A stretch of 64,000 nt of DNA from Streptomyces aurantiogriseus (lineage in GTDB: Bacteria; Actinomycetota; Actinomycetes; Streptomycetales; Streptomycetaceae). The first letter of the stretch is position 1. The number at the start of each line of letters is the position of its first letter. The stretch spans positions 62,001 through 126,000 of the forward strand of contig NZ_BMSX01000026.1 in the NCBI RefSeq assembly GCF_014649375.1, written 5' to 3'. A program made the position numbers and the translations under genes. Below the pieces are notes generated by a model. The model was given only the letters and a program-made list of their open reading frames with translations. It ran no database searches and was not told the origin of the DNA. Positions 1-7,925 of this stretch are shown here, piece by piece.

Positions 1-295
1 ACTCGCCGACCGTGTCGGTCGCGAACGCCACGGCGGAGCCGAGGAGTTCGCCCAGGCGGGAGGCGGCGGGGGCGAGGGAGAAGGCCGGGTCCGGGGCGCC
101 CTTGGGGCGGCCCAGGTGCGAGGCGACGACCACCTTGGCGCCCGCGTCCGCGAGGGCCTTGACGGTCGGCAGCACGGCGCGGATGCGTCCGTCGTCGGTG
201 ATGGTGCCGCTCTCCAGCGGCACGTTGAGGTCGGCACGGACGAAGACGCGCCGGCCGGCCACGCCTTCGGAGAGGAGTTCGTCGATCGTCTTCAT
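1..295 (-). CDS. pgk: Phosphoglycerate kinase, N-terminal part (cut by window edge)
   Basis: Glycolytic enzyme that transfers phosphate from 1,3-bisphosphoglycerate to ADP in the cytoplasm. The first 98 codons are visible. They begin MKTIDELLSEGVAGRRVFVR and continue with the family signatures VRADLNVPL and SHLGRPKG, the N-terminal substrate-binding segments. The ATG at 293-295 has a purine-rich GAGCCCC stretch upstream. It lies 132 nt downstream of gap on the same strand, the usual actinobacterial gap-pgk order, but a strong hairpin sits between the two genes. The C-terminal nucleotide-binding half is outside the window. The assignment is secure. Confidence 0.95.
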   Translation of the reverse strand, partial: MKTIDELLSEGVAGRRVFVRADLNVPLESGTITDDGRIRAVLPTVKALADAGAKVVVASHLGRPKGAPDPAFSLAPAASRLGELLGSAVAFATDTVGE

Positions 296-359
296 GAAAG
301 GGGCTCCCGGGAGGGCTCGTGGTACTCCGTGATCGTAGAGAGGGCTGATCCGTACGTGC

Positions 360-403
360 GGCAGGGCTCGGGCGGCGCGTCCCTGCGCCGCCCGAGCCCT
401 GCC
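360..403 (-). terminator. 18-bp perfect hairpin between gap and pgk
   Basis: Arms 360-377 and 386-403 pair perfectly over 18 bp (GC-rich) around an 8-nt loop. It lies 25 nt beyond the gap stop codon and 65 nt before the pgk start. No long U-run follows, which is common for Streptomyces terminators. It could end gap transcription, act as a partial terminator, or be an RNA-processing or stability element that sets the gap:pgk ratio. Confidence 0.8.
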
Positions 404-427
404 TTCACTTGGAGTCCGCTCTGTGGG

Positions 428-1435
428 TCAGAGCTGGCCGCCGACGAAGACCGTCAGGTCGACGAGGCGGTTGGAGTAGCCCCACTCGTTGTCATACCAG
501 CCGATGACCTTCACGTTCTTGCCCTCCTGGACCATGGTCAGGGAGGAGTCGAAGGTGCAGGACGCCGGGGCGTTGACGATGTCGGAGGAGACGATCGGGT
601 CCTCCGTGTACTCGAGGATGCCCTTGAGCTCGCCCTCGGCGGCCTTCTGGAAGGCGGCGTTGACCTCTTCCTTGGTGACCTCGCGGCCGAGCTCCAGGAC
701 CAGGTCGGTGACCGAGCCGGTGGGGACCGGGACGCGCATGGCGATGCCGTCCAGCTTGCCCTTGAGCTGCGGCAGGACCAGGGCGGTGGCCTTGGCGGCA
801 CCGGTGGTGGTCGGGATGATGTTCTCGGCGGCGGCACGGGCGCGGCGCAGGTCCTTGTGCGGGAAGTCCAGGATGCGCTGGTCGTTCGTGTACGCGTGCA
901 CCGTCGTCATCAGGCCCTTGACGATGCCGAAGTTCTCGTCCAGGACCTTGGCCATCGGCGCCACACAGTTGGTGGTGCAGGAGGCGTTGGAGATGACGTG
1001 GTGGTTGGCCGCGTCGTACTTGTCCTGGTTGACGCCCATCACGATGGTGACGTCCTCGTCCGTGGCAGGGGCCGAGATGATGACCTTCTTGGCGCCGCCG
1101 GCGAGGTGCTTCTCGGCGTCGGCCTTCTTCGTGAAGATGCCGGTGGACTCGATGACGACGTCGACGCCCAGCTCGCCCCACGGGATGTCGGCGGGGTTGC
1201 GCTCGGAGAGGACCTTGATGGTCCTGCCGTCGACGGTGATGGTGTCGGCGGTGTGGGAGACCTCCTGCTTGAGGCGGCCCAGGATGGTGTCGTACTTCAG
1301 CAGGTGAGCGGTGGTCGCGGTGTCACCCAGGTCGTTGACAGCCACGATCTCGATGTCTGCACCCTGCTCCAGCAGCGCGCGGAAGTAGTTACGACCGATG
1401 CGGCCAAAGCCGTTGATGCCTACGCGGATCGTCAC
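428..1435 (-). CDS. gap: Glyceraldehyde-3-phosphate dehydrogenase, type I
   Basis: Phosphorylating GAPDH of central glycolysis, 335 aa, the normal length. The Rossmann motif NGFGRIGR is at residues 8-15 and an Asp follows the second strand (VNDLGD, residues 33-38), which favours NAD over NADP. The active-site Cys is C153 in SNASCTTNC and the partner His is H180 in TTVHAYTND. The GTG start is preceded by a clear GAGGAG site. It is probably expressed from a promoter in the 130 nt upstream and is followed by pgk on the same strand. Confidence 0.98.
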   Translation of the reverse strand: MTIRVGINGFGRIGRNYFRALLEQGADIEIVAVNDLGDTATTAHLLKYDTILGRLKQEVSHTADTITVDGRTIKVLSERNPADIPWGELGVDVVIESTGIFTKKADAEKHLAGGAKKVIISAPATDEDVTIVMGVNQDKYDAANHHVISNASCTTNCVAPMAKVLDENFGIVKGLMTTVHAYTNDQRILDFPHKDLRRARAAAENIIPTTTGAAKATALVLPQLKGKLDGIAMRVPVPTGSVTDLVLELGREVTKEEVNAAFQKAAEGELKGILEYTEDPIVSSDIVNAPASCTFDSSLTMVQEGKNVKVIGWYDNEWGYSNRLVDLTVFVGGQL

Positions 1436-1566
1436 GAACCGATCTCCTCGTTGGTACGCCGGCCATGCGGTGCCGGCGAGCTCTATTTGGGATGTCCCCG
1501 ACCACCCCCGACCCTACCTCCCCGCGGGCGCCGTGGTGACATCGAGTTGCCGCATACACGGCAGGA

Positions 1567-1598
1567 CGGTCCGTACCCGCCAGTAGGGGTACGGACCG
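1567..1598 (-). terminator. Hairpin downstream of the carboxypeptidase gene
   Basis: Arms 1567-1578 and 1587-1598 pair perfectly over 12 bp (CGGTCCGTACCC and its complement) with an 8-nt loop. It starts about 65 nt after the stop codon of the minus-strand carboxypeptidase and precedes the gap promoter region, so it probably insulates gap from read-through. Confidence 0.7.
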
Positions 1599-1662
1599 CC
1601 CGGGCCGGAAGACCCTGTCACCCGATTTTGCTACGCACCGTCACGGGAAGTTGACCTCGGTG

Positions 1663-4620
1663 TCACCGATCAAGTGATGCGAGGGCCTTTCCGATGAGCG
1701 TTTTGCGGTCGGCCGCCGAGGTCACGTGCTCCAGGCCGAAGCCGAGCAGCACGGTGTCGTCGGTGGTGACCGCTCCGTACGTCTGGAACAGCGCTCCGGT
1801 GCGCGTCCAGTCCTTCAGGACGGCCGGGCTGCCCGCGGGCGGTCCGCCGGCCTTCCAGGCGCCGAGCGAGCTCTCGAAGCCCTCGGTCTCGGTGGCCGTG
1901 CCGCCGACGACCAGCGAGGCGTCGTCGGCGAGGACGCCACGGCCGCCGAAGCCGGGGTCGGTGACGTAGGCGATCGAGACCTCGATGTTCTTGCCCGCGT
2001 AGGCACTCAGGTCGAAGCTGACCTGCTGCCAGCCGCTGGAGGCGCCGGTGAGGGCGTTCCAGGAGCCGGAGGTGCCGGTCGCGGTGCAGCCGTCGGTGCC
2101 GAGGGTGAGGTAGTGCCGGAGCCAGGGGTGCTCGCCGATGTAGAAGCCGGCGCCGCACTCCGCCGGTACGGCGGTGCCGGTGGCGCCGCCCGTCTCGGGG
2201 AGCGTGGTCCAGTCGTCGGCGCCGACCGTGTGGACCTCGACGATCGCGTTGTCGTAGCCGGGCTCGATGTCCCACAGCAGCTGGGTCCGCAGGGTCGGCT
2301 TGCTCGCCGCGCTGACACTGCTGAGGTCGATGGTGCGGGTGAGGCGCTTGTAGGCGTCGTCGGTGTGCACGGCGGCGGCCATGGACGAGCCCGTGTACGG
2401 GCCGTACGGGTTGACCGTCCCGGCGAACCGGCCGGCACCGGCGCCGGCGAACTGCGGGTACTTGTCGGCCGGCAGCTCGTCGGAGGTGACGCCGTAGGTG
2501 CCCGCCTTGTCCAGCGGGTTGCCGGTCGCGGCACCCAGGGCCCCGCTGAAGCCGCCGAGCTTGCCGGAGCCGGTGAAGCCGGTGGCGCCGGGGGTCGACG
2601 TACGGGTGTAGGCGCCCAGGTAGTACTGACTGAAGTCGTCCGACGGGGTGCCGTCGCCGAGGTCGACGGTGCCGCCGGCCAGCTCGCCCGCCTCGATCAG
2701 CTTGCCGCCCTCGTTGAGGAAGGCACGCAGCTCCAGCTGGGTCGGGTTGCCGGGGACGCTCGCGCCCGTGTAGTGGACGACCGTGTCGAAGTGGCTCAGG
2801 ACGCCGAGCGCGTCGGGCGGTCCCTGGGTGGCGACGTCCCAGACGATCGCCCTGCGGCCGTTGGCCTTCAGCGCGTCGACGTAGGTCTGCGCCTGCGTGG
2901 CGGCCGCGCCCTCCTCGGCGACGACCAGCGTGTCGGCCTTGGGCCGCGCGGCGACGGTGTAGGTGAAGCGCGCGCTGGAGACCTTCTTGCCGCTCTTGGT
3001 CTCGCCGGTGAACCACACCTCGACCTTGTCGCCCGGTTCGCCGTCCCGGACCTTGGCGCGGTACTCGTCGAAGTAGAGGTTGTCGTCCCCGCCGTAGGTC
3101 TCGCCGCCCTTCCAGGGCTTGAGCGCCTGGTGGTGCGTACGGCCGCCGTTGACGCGGTACTTCAGCTCCTTGTCGCGGATCGCCTTCCGTGCGACGACGG
3201 AGACCTCCTGGTCCGCGCCGCGCGAGTACGACGTGGCGAACGGAGCCGTGGTGAAGTCGGCGGCGGTCAGGCCGACCGCGGACTTCGGCTGGTCGGGCCG
3301 CGCGGCGGACTCGGCGAGGGAGAGCGCGAACGGGATGTTCTTGGCGAACTCGTCCTGAATCAGCTTCTCGTCGTCCGGGAAGTTGAAGACCGACTGGCAG
3401 TCGGTGGCCTTCCACTCGTCGTTCGGGTCGATGTTCGACGCGGTCTGGCAGGTCGACATCTCCGGGGTGAACATCGCGATGCCGTTGACGTTCGCCGCGT
3501 GGCCGTCCGCCTCGCCGTTCGTCGTGTACAGCTCCGAGGACACCTGCGGGTGGTAGCCCGGGATCGCGGAGTTGTCGGGGGTGCCGGCGAGCGCCTCGTA
3601 GAGGACGTCGTCCGGGGTGTCGGTGGCAACCTGCCAGCCGACGCCGTAGAGCAGCAGTTCGGCGGCGGAGTGGTAGTTGATGCCGTACGTGAACCCGATC
3701 CGCTTCTCGAAGGCGTCGAGTGCCTTGGTCTCGGGCTCGGAGCCGGGGGTCGCGCCGCGGTAGGTCTGGCTGGTGGGGTTGGGGGACGAACCCTCGTCGT
3801 CGTAGCCCCACTTGTAGGGGAAGTTGCGGTTGAGGTCGACGCCGTCACCGGTGGAGATCGCGCCGTCGCCGTTGACGTCCCGGAGGTTCTTGCGCCACAG
3901 GCGGTTGTCGGTGCTCTGGAAGGTGTAGTCGTAGCCGTCGGGGTTGGCCGACAGGACGAACCACAGCTCGGTGGAGTCGACGATCTTCTTGACGCGCTGA
4001 TCGGTCTTGTAGTTGTCCAGGTAGTGGTGGAGCAGCCGGCGGGTCATCTCCGGGGTGATCCACTCGCGCGCGTGCTGGTTGGACAGGTACAGGACCGAGG
4101 GCTTGGAGCCGTCCTTGGACTTCTTCGCGTTCTTGGTCAGCTTGAGCGCGAGGATGTCCTGGCCGTTGACCGTCTTCCCGATGGAGACGACCTTGGTGAG
4201 GCCCGGGTTCTGCTGCCCGGTGCGGAGGATCTCCTCTTTCAGGCCGCCGCTGCCGCTGTAGGGACGGAACACTCCGTCGGCGGCCGCCTCGACCCGGTCC
4301 TCGGCCTTGGCCGAAAGGGTGTGCTCGGTGAGCTCGACGCCCTGCTTCTCGAGCTTCTCCGCCTGCTGGTCGGTGAGGTAGACCTCGACGGTGGCGGTGC
4401 CCTTCTCGGGCGCCTGCTCACTGAGTTCGTGGCCGTCCTGACCGGCCGCCAGCAGCAGGGGTACCTGCTTCTTGGTGACCTCGGCGCGGAAGACCTTGAC
4501 CTCGTCCCCGTCGGACGTCGGGGACGGACTTGCGTGCTGTGCCTGGGCGATGGGTGCGAGGCTCGCTCCGCCGATCAGGAGCGCGCCGACAGCGAGGATC
4601 GATCTCGCTCTGTGTCTCAT
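1663..4620 (-). CDS. Secreted zinc carboxypeptidase, M14 family, with long C-terminal region
   Basis: Extracellular metallopeptidase predicted to remove C-terminal residues from peptides; 985 aa from the ATG at 4618-4620 (GGGGGG site upstream). A Sec signal peptide (MRHRARS, a hydrophobic stretch, cleavage near AQAQ-HA) is followed by a propeptide-like segment to about residue 115. The M14 domain follows. Zinc ligands H183 and E186 are in NQHAREW, H317 is in INYHSAAE, and the catalytic Glu E387 is in FTPEMST. The remaining 500 or so residues include Ig-like and jelly-roll-like sequence ending in a domain resembling MAM/immune-inhibitor-A C-terminal modules. It stands as a single gene between hairpins at 1567-1598 and 4714-4753. 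Specificity cannot be read from sequence. Confidence 0.9.
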   Translation of the reverse strand: MRHRARSILAVGALLIGGASLAPIAQAQHASPSPTSDGDEVKVFRAEVTKKQVPLLLAAGQDGHELSEQAPEKGTATVEVYLTDQQAEKLEKQGVELTEHTLSAKAEDRVEAAADGVFRPYSGSGGLKEEILRTGQQNPGLTKVVSIGKTVNGQDILALKLTKNAKKSKDGSKPSVLYLSNQHAREWITPEMTRRLLHHYLDNYKTDQRVKKIVDSTELWFVLSANPDGYDYTFQSTDNRLWRKNLRDVNGDGAISTGDGVDLNRNFPYKWGYDDEGSSPNPTSQTYRGATPGSEPETKALDAFEKRIGFTYGINYHSAAELLLYGVGWQVATDTPDDVLYEALAGTPDNSAIPGYHPQVSSELYTTNGEADGHAANVNGIAMFTPEMSTCQTASNIDPNDEWKATDCQSVFNFPDDEKLIQDEFAKNIPFALSLAESAARPDQPKSAVGLTAADFTTAPFATSYSRGADQEVSVVARKAIRDKELKYRVNGGRTHHQALKPWKGGETYGGDDNLYFDEYRAKVRDGEPGDKVEVWFTGETKSGKKVSSARFTYTVAARPKADTLVVAEEGAAATQAQTYVDALKANGRRAIVWDVATQGPPDALGVLSHFDTVVHYTGASVPGNPTQLELRAFLNEGGKLIEAGELAGGTVDLGDGTPSDDFSQYYLGAYTRTSTPGATGFTGSGKLGGFSGALGAATGNPLDKAGTYGVTSDELPADKYPQFAGAGAGRFAGTVNPYGPYTGSSMAAAVHTDDAYKRLTRTIDLSSVSAASKPTLRTQLLWDIEPGYDNAIVEVHTVGADDWTTLPETGGATGTAVPAECGAGFYIGEHPWLRHYLTLGTDGCTATGTSGSWNALTGASSGWQQVSFDLSAYAGKNIEVSIAYVTDPGFGGRGVLADDASLVVGGTATETEGFESSLGAWKAGGPPAGSPAVLKDWTRTGALFQTYGAVTTDDTVLLGFGLEHVTSAADRKTLIGKALASLDR

Positions 4621-4713
4621 GGACCCCCCTAGACGTGGTCCGCCACATCGGCGAACAGATGCCAGGCTCATGACTGTTCATGATCGAGTCAAGGGGGCCT
4701 CAAGGACAGACAA

Positions 4714-4753
4714 ACACGGATGCGGTAGCCCAATAGGACTACCGCATCCGTGT
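4714..4753 (-). terminator. Terminator of the uvrC-rapZ-yvcK-whiA operon
   Basis: Perfect 15-bp stem, arms 4714-4728 and 4739-4753, with a 10-nt loop, 45 nt past the whiA stop codon. On the transcribed strand the stem is followed by TTGTCTGTCCTTG, moderately U-rich. Confidence 0.85.
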
Positions 4754-4798
4754 GGTGATGATCCGTCAGCCGAGGCGGGTCGGCCTTCTCGGGGGGTG

Positions 4799-5788
4799 TC
4801 AGCCGACGAGGTTGTCGGCGAGTTCCTCGGAGAGGTTGGCCTCGGTGCCCGGGATGCCGAGGTCGGAGGCACGCTTGTCGGCCATCGCGAGCAGCCGGCG
4901 GATCCGGCCGGCGACCGCGTCCTTGGTGAGCGGCGGGTCGGCGAGCGCGCCCAGCTCCTCCAGGGAGGCCTGCTTGTGCTCCATGCGCAGCCGCCCGGCC
5001 GCCGCGAGGTGCTCGGGGACCTCGTCGCCGAGGATCTCCAGGGCGCGCTGGACCCGGGCGCCGGCGGCGACGGCGGCGCGGGCTGAGCGGCGCAGGTTGG
5101 CGTCGTCGAAGTTGGCGAGACGGTTCGCCGTGGCGCGCACCTCCCGGCGCATCCGGCGCTCCTCCCAGGCCAGCACCGACTCGTGGGCGCCGAGGCGGGT
5201 GAGCAGGGCGCCGATCGCGTCGCCGTCGCGGACGACGACCCGGTCGACCCCGCGGACCTCGCGGGCCTTCGCCGCGATGGACAGGCGGCGCGCGGCGCCG
5301 ACGAGGGCGAGCGCCGCCTCGGGCCCCGGGCAGGTCACCTCGAGAGAGGACGAACGGCCGGGCTCGGTGAGCGAGCCGTGCGCCAGGAAGGCACCGCGCC
5401 AGGCCGCCTCCGCGTCACACGTGGCGCCGGAGACCACCTGCGGGGGCAGGCCGCGGATCGGGCGGCCGCGGCCGTCGACCAGGCCGGTCTGGCGGGCCAG
5501 CTGGTCACCGCCCGCGACCACACGCACGACATAGCGAGAGCCGCGGCGCAGACCGCCGGGCGCCATCACGATCAGCTCCGAGGTGTGGCCGAAGATCTCC
5601 AGGATGTCCCGCTTGAGCCGGCGGGCCGCCATCGCGGTGTCCAGCTCCGCCTCGATCACGATGCGCCCGCTCACCAGGTGAAGGCCGCCGGCGAACCGCA
5701 GGATGGCGGAGACCTCCGCCTTTCTGCAGCAGGTCCGGGTGACGGGGAGCCGGGAGATCTCGTCCTTCACCGCTGCCGTCATCGCCAT
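4799..5788 (-). CDS. whiA: Sporulation regulator WhiA
   Basis: DNA-binding protein, 329 aa. In Streptomyces it works with WhiB to start sporulation septation and chromosome segregation in aerial hyphae. The N-terminal two-thirds is the degenerate LAGLIDADG homing-endonuclease fold (KDEISRLPVTRTCC..., FAGGLHLVSGR). The C-terminal 90 residues form the helix-turn-helix with the conserved SLEELGALADPPLTKDAV. It starts at ATG 5786-5788, overlapping the end of yvcK by 10 nt, so translation is likely coupled. It is the last gene of the operon and is followed by a strong terminator. From memory, the S. coelicolor protein is nearly identical over most of its length. Confidence 0.98.
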   Translation of the reverse strand: MAMTAAVKDEISRLPVTRTCCRKAEVSAILRFAGGLHLVSGRIVIEAELDTAMAARRLKRDILEIFGHTSELIVMAPGGLRRGSRYVVRVVAGGDQLARQTGLVDGRGRPIRGLPPQVVSGATCDAEAAWRGAFLAHGSLTEPGRSSSLEVTCPGPEAALALVGAARRLSIAAKAREVRGVDRVVVRDGDAIGALLTRLGAHESVLAWEERRMRREVRATANRLANFDDANLRRSARAAVAAGARVQRALEILGDEVPEHLAAAGRLRMEHKQASLEELGALADPPLTKDAVAGRIRRLLAMADKRASDLGIPGTEANLSEELADNLVG

Positions 5789-6846
5789 GGGCCGATCCTT
5801 CCATGCATCCGAAAAATACGGTCGTACGCGGCGGCCAGCAGCTCCGGATCATGCCGCGGAGTCCCGTCGGGCCGGGCCACCGGCGCCAGCTCGACCGCGG
5901 CGCCGAACCGCTTGGCGGCGTCGGTCAGCGAGTCGCGGTCGGGCACGGCGGCCTCGTCGGCCAGCACCACGTCCAGGGCGAGTTTAGGGGCGTGTCGTCC
6001 CAAAACCTCCAAATGACGCTGCGGGGAGAAGCCCTCGGTTTCTCCCGGCTGCGGCGCGAGGTTCAGGGAGAGTACCCGGCGCGCCTTGGTCTCCGTGAGG
6101 GCGTCCAGCAGTTCCGGCACCAGCAGGTGCGGGATGACCGAGGAGAACCAGGAGCCGGGGCCCAGGACCACCCAGTCCGCGTCGAGGACGGCCGCCACCG
6201 CCTCGGGGACGGCCGGCGGGTCGTGCGGGACGAGGTGCACGGACTGCACCTCGCCGGGCGTCAGTGCGACGGTCGCCTGCCCGCGCACGGTCTCGACGTC
6301 CTCGGGCCGCGCCGGATCATGCCCCTTGACCAGCGCCTGGAGCTCGAGCGGTACGGCGGACATGGGCAGCACGCGCCCCTGTGCGCCCAGGAGCTTGCCG
6401 ACCAGGTCCAGGGCCTGGACATGGTCGCCGAGCTGCTCCCACAGGGCGACGATCAGCAGGTTGCCGACCGCGTGGCCGTTGATCTCGCCCTGCGACTGGA
6501 AGCGGTGCTGGATGACGCGGGCCCAGGTCTGGCCCCAGTCGTCGTCGCCGCACAGCGCGGCCAGCGCCTTGCGCAGGTCGCCGGGCGGCAGCACGCCCAG
6601 CTCGTCCCGCAGGCGGCCGCTGGAACCGCCGTCGTCGGCCACCGTGACGACGCCGGTGAGGTCGCCGGTGATCCGGCGCAGCGCGGTGAGCGAGGCGGAC
6701 AGGCCCATGCCGCCGCCGAGGGCGACGACCTTGGGCTGGGTGCCGCGGCGGCGCGGTTTGCCGCCCCGGGCCTCGACCGGCCGGCTCACGCGCCCCTCCG
6801 GCGCCGTCCTGCGCAGCCGGCCCAGCCGCGGAGTACGTCCTGTCAT
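5779..6846 (-). CDS. yvcK: YvcK/CofD-like gluconeogenesis factor
   Basis: Cytoplasmic 355-aa protein of the CofD/YvcK fold, which in other bacteria binds UDP-sugars and affects cell-wall growth and carbon metabolism. Seen here: a basic N-terminal tail (residues 1-40), the nucleotide-binding start PKVVALGGGMGLS, the VTVADDGGSSGRLR motif, and ALCGDDDWGQ and HAVGNLL typical of the family. The start ATG overlaps the rapZ stop as ATGA (6843-6846), and the 3' end overlaps whiA. The rapZ-yvcK-whiA trio is conserved in most Gram-positives. Confidence 0.93.
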   Translation of the reverse strand: MTGRTPRLGRLRRTAPEGRVSRPVEARGGKPRRRGTQPKVVALGGGMGLSASLTALRRITGDLTGVVTVADDGGSSGRLRDELGVLPPGDLRKALAALCGDDDWGQTWARVIQHRFQSQGEINGHAVGNLLIVALWEQLGDHVQALDLVGKLLGAQGRVLPMSAVPLELQALVKGHDPARPEDVETVRGQATVALTPGEVQSVHLVPHDPPAVPEAVAAVLDADWVVLGPGSWFSSVIPHLLVPELLDALTETKARRVLSLNLAPQPGETEGFSPQRHLEVLGRHAPKLALDVVLADEAAVPDRDSLTDAAKRFGAAVELAPVARPDGTPRHDPELLAAAYDRIFRMHGRIGPWR

Positions 6847-7925
6847 TCCCGTCCCATGTCCCGGTGGACGACCACCGTCTCCACGCCCTCGGCCGCGAGG
6901 CGCGCGGCGAGCTTCTCCGACGTCGCGACCGAACGGTGCTTGCCGCCCGTGCAGCCGACCGCGATGGTCACGTAGCGCTTGCCCTCCCGGCGGTAGCCCG
7001 CGGCGATCAGCTGGAGCAGCTCCACGTACCGGTCGAGGAACTCCTTCGCGCCGGGCTGGTTGAGGACGTAGGTCGCGACCTCCTCGTTCAGGCCGGTGTA
7101 GGGGCGCAGCTCCGGGACCCAGTGCGGGTTGGGCAGGAAGCGCATGTCCACGACCAGGTCGGCGTCGACGGGGAGGCCGTACTTGAAGCCGAAGGACATG
7201 ACGGTGGCCCGCAGTTCGGGCTCCTCCTCGCCGGCGAACTGGGCGTCCATCTTGGCGCGCAGCTCGTGCACGTTGAGGCTGGAGGTGTCGATCACGAGGT
7301 CGGCGTCGCCGCGCAGCTCGCGCAGCAGCTCGCGCTCGGCGGCGATGCCGTCGACGATGCGGCCGTCGCCCTGGAGGGGGTGCGGGCGGCGCACGGACTC
7401 GAAGCGGCGCACCAGGGCGTCGTCGGAGGACTCCAGGAAGACGATCCTCCGGGTGACGTTCTTCGACTCCAGGTCGGCGAGGGACTCGCGGAGGTTGTCG
7501 AAGAAGCGCCGGCCGCGGACGTCGACGACGACCGCGATCCGCGCCACGTTGCCCTGGGAGCGGGCGCCGAGCTCCACCATGGTGGGGATCAGCGCGGGCG
7601 GGAGGTTGTCGACGACGAACCAGCCGAGGTCCTCCAGGCACTTGGCGGCCGTCGAGCGGCCTGCCCCGGACATGCCGGAGATGATCACCAGCTCGGGGAT
7701 GGCCGCCTCGGGGATCCCGGGCGGCGTGACGTCCGTACTCACCTGTGCTCCGTCTTCGTGTCCTGCGGTGTGCTCGGCGCTGCCGGGGCCCGCGTCGGGC
7801 GCGGCGGCGTCATGGCGTGTGTCGTGCCGGGTGGGATCCTCGCCGGTTTCCCCGGGCGCTTGCCGGGGCGTCGCCGTGGGTGCCTGATCTCGGCCGGTTG
7901 TGTGCTGTGCGTCGTGCTCGGTCAT
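6843..7925 (-). CDS. rapZ: RapZ-family nucleotide-binding protein
   Basis: P-loop protein of the RapZ/YvcJ family, 360 aa. The E. coli member is an RNase adaptor for small RNAs; function in actinobacteria is open. The Walker A motif GMSGAGRST is at residues 84-92. The C-terminal domain carries the conserved VGCTGGKHRSVA. The first 75 residues form a low-complexity Thr/His/Asp/Pro-rich extension. The ATG at 7925 overlaps the uvrC stop (ATGA). A GTG at codon 62 with GGAG upstream could start a more typical 299-aa form, so two starts are possible. Confidence 0.92.
   Translation of the reverse strand: MTEHDAQHTTGRDQAPTATPRQAPGETGEDPTRHDTRHDAAAPDAGPGSAEHTAGHEDGAQVSTDVTPPGIPEAAIPELVIISGMSGAGRSTAAKCLEDLGWFVVDNLPPALIPTMVELGARSQGNVARIAVVVDVRGRRFFDNLRESLADLESKNVTRRIVFLESSDDALVRRFESVRRPHPLQGDGRIVDGIAAERELLRELRGDADLVIDTSSLNVHELRAKMDAQFAGEEEPELRATVMSFGFKYGLPVDADLVVDMRFLPNPHWVPELRPYTGLNEEVATYVLNQPGAKEFLDRYVELLQLIAAGYRREGKRYVTIAVGCTGGKHRSVATSEKLAARLAAEGVETVVVHRDMGRE

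Noticed and set aside
116..1654. 512-codon open frame antisense to gap
   Set aside because: Mirror of GC-biased codons of gap; Val/Gly/Asp-rich low-complexity product and no start context.
1726..4632. 968-codon open frame antisense to the carboxypeptidase gene
   Set aside because: Composition shadow; the minus frame has a signal peptide and full M14 catalytic set.
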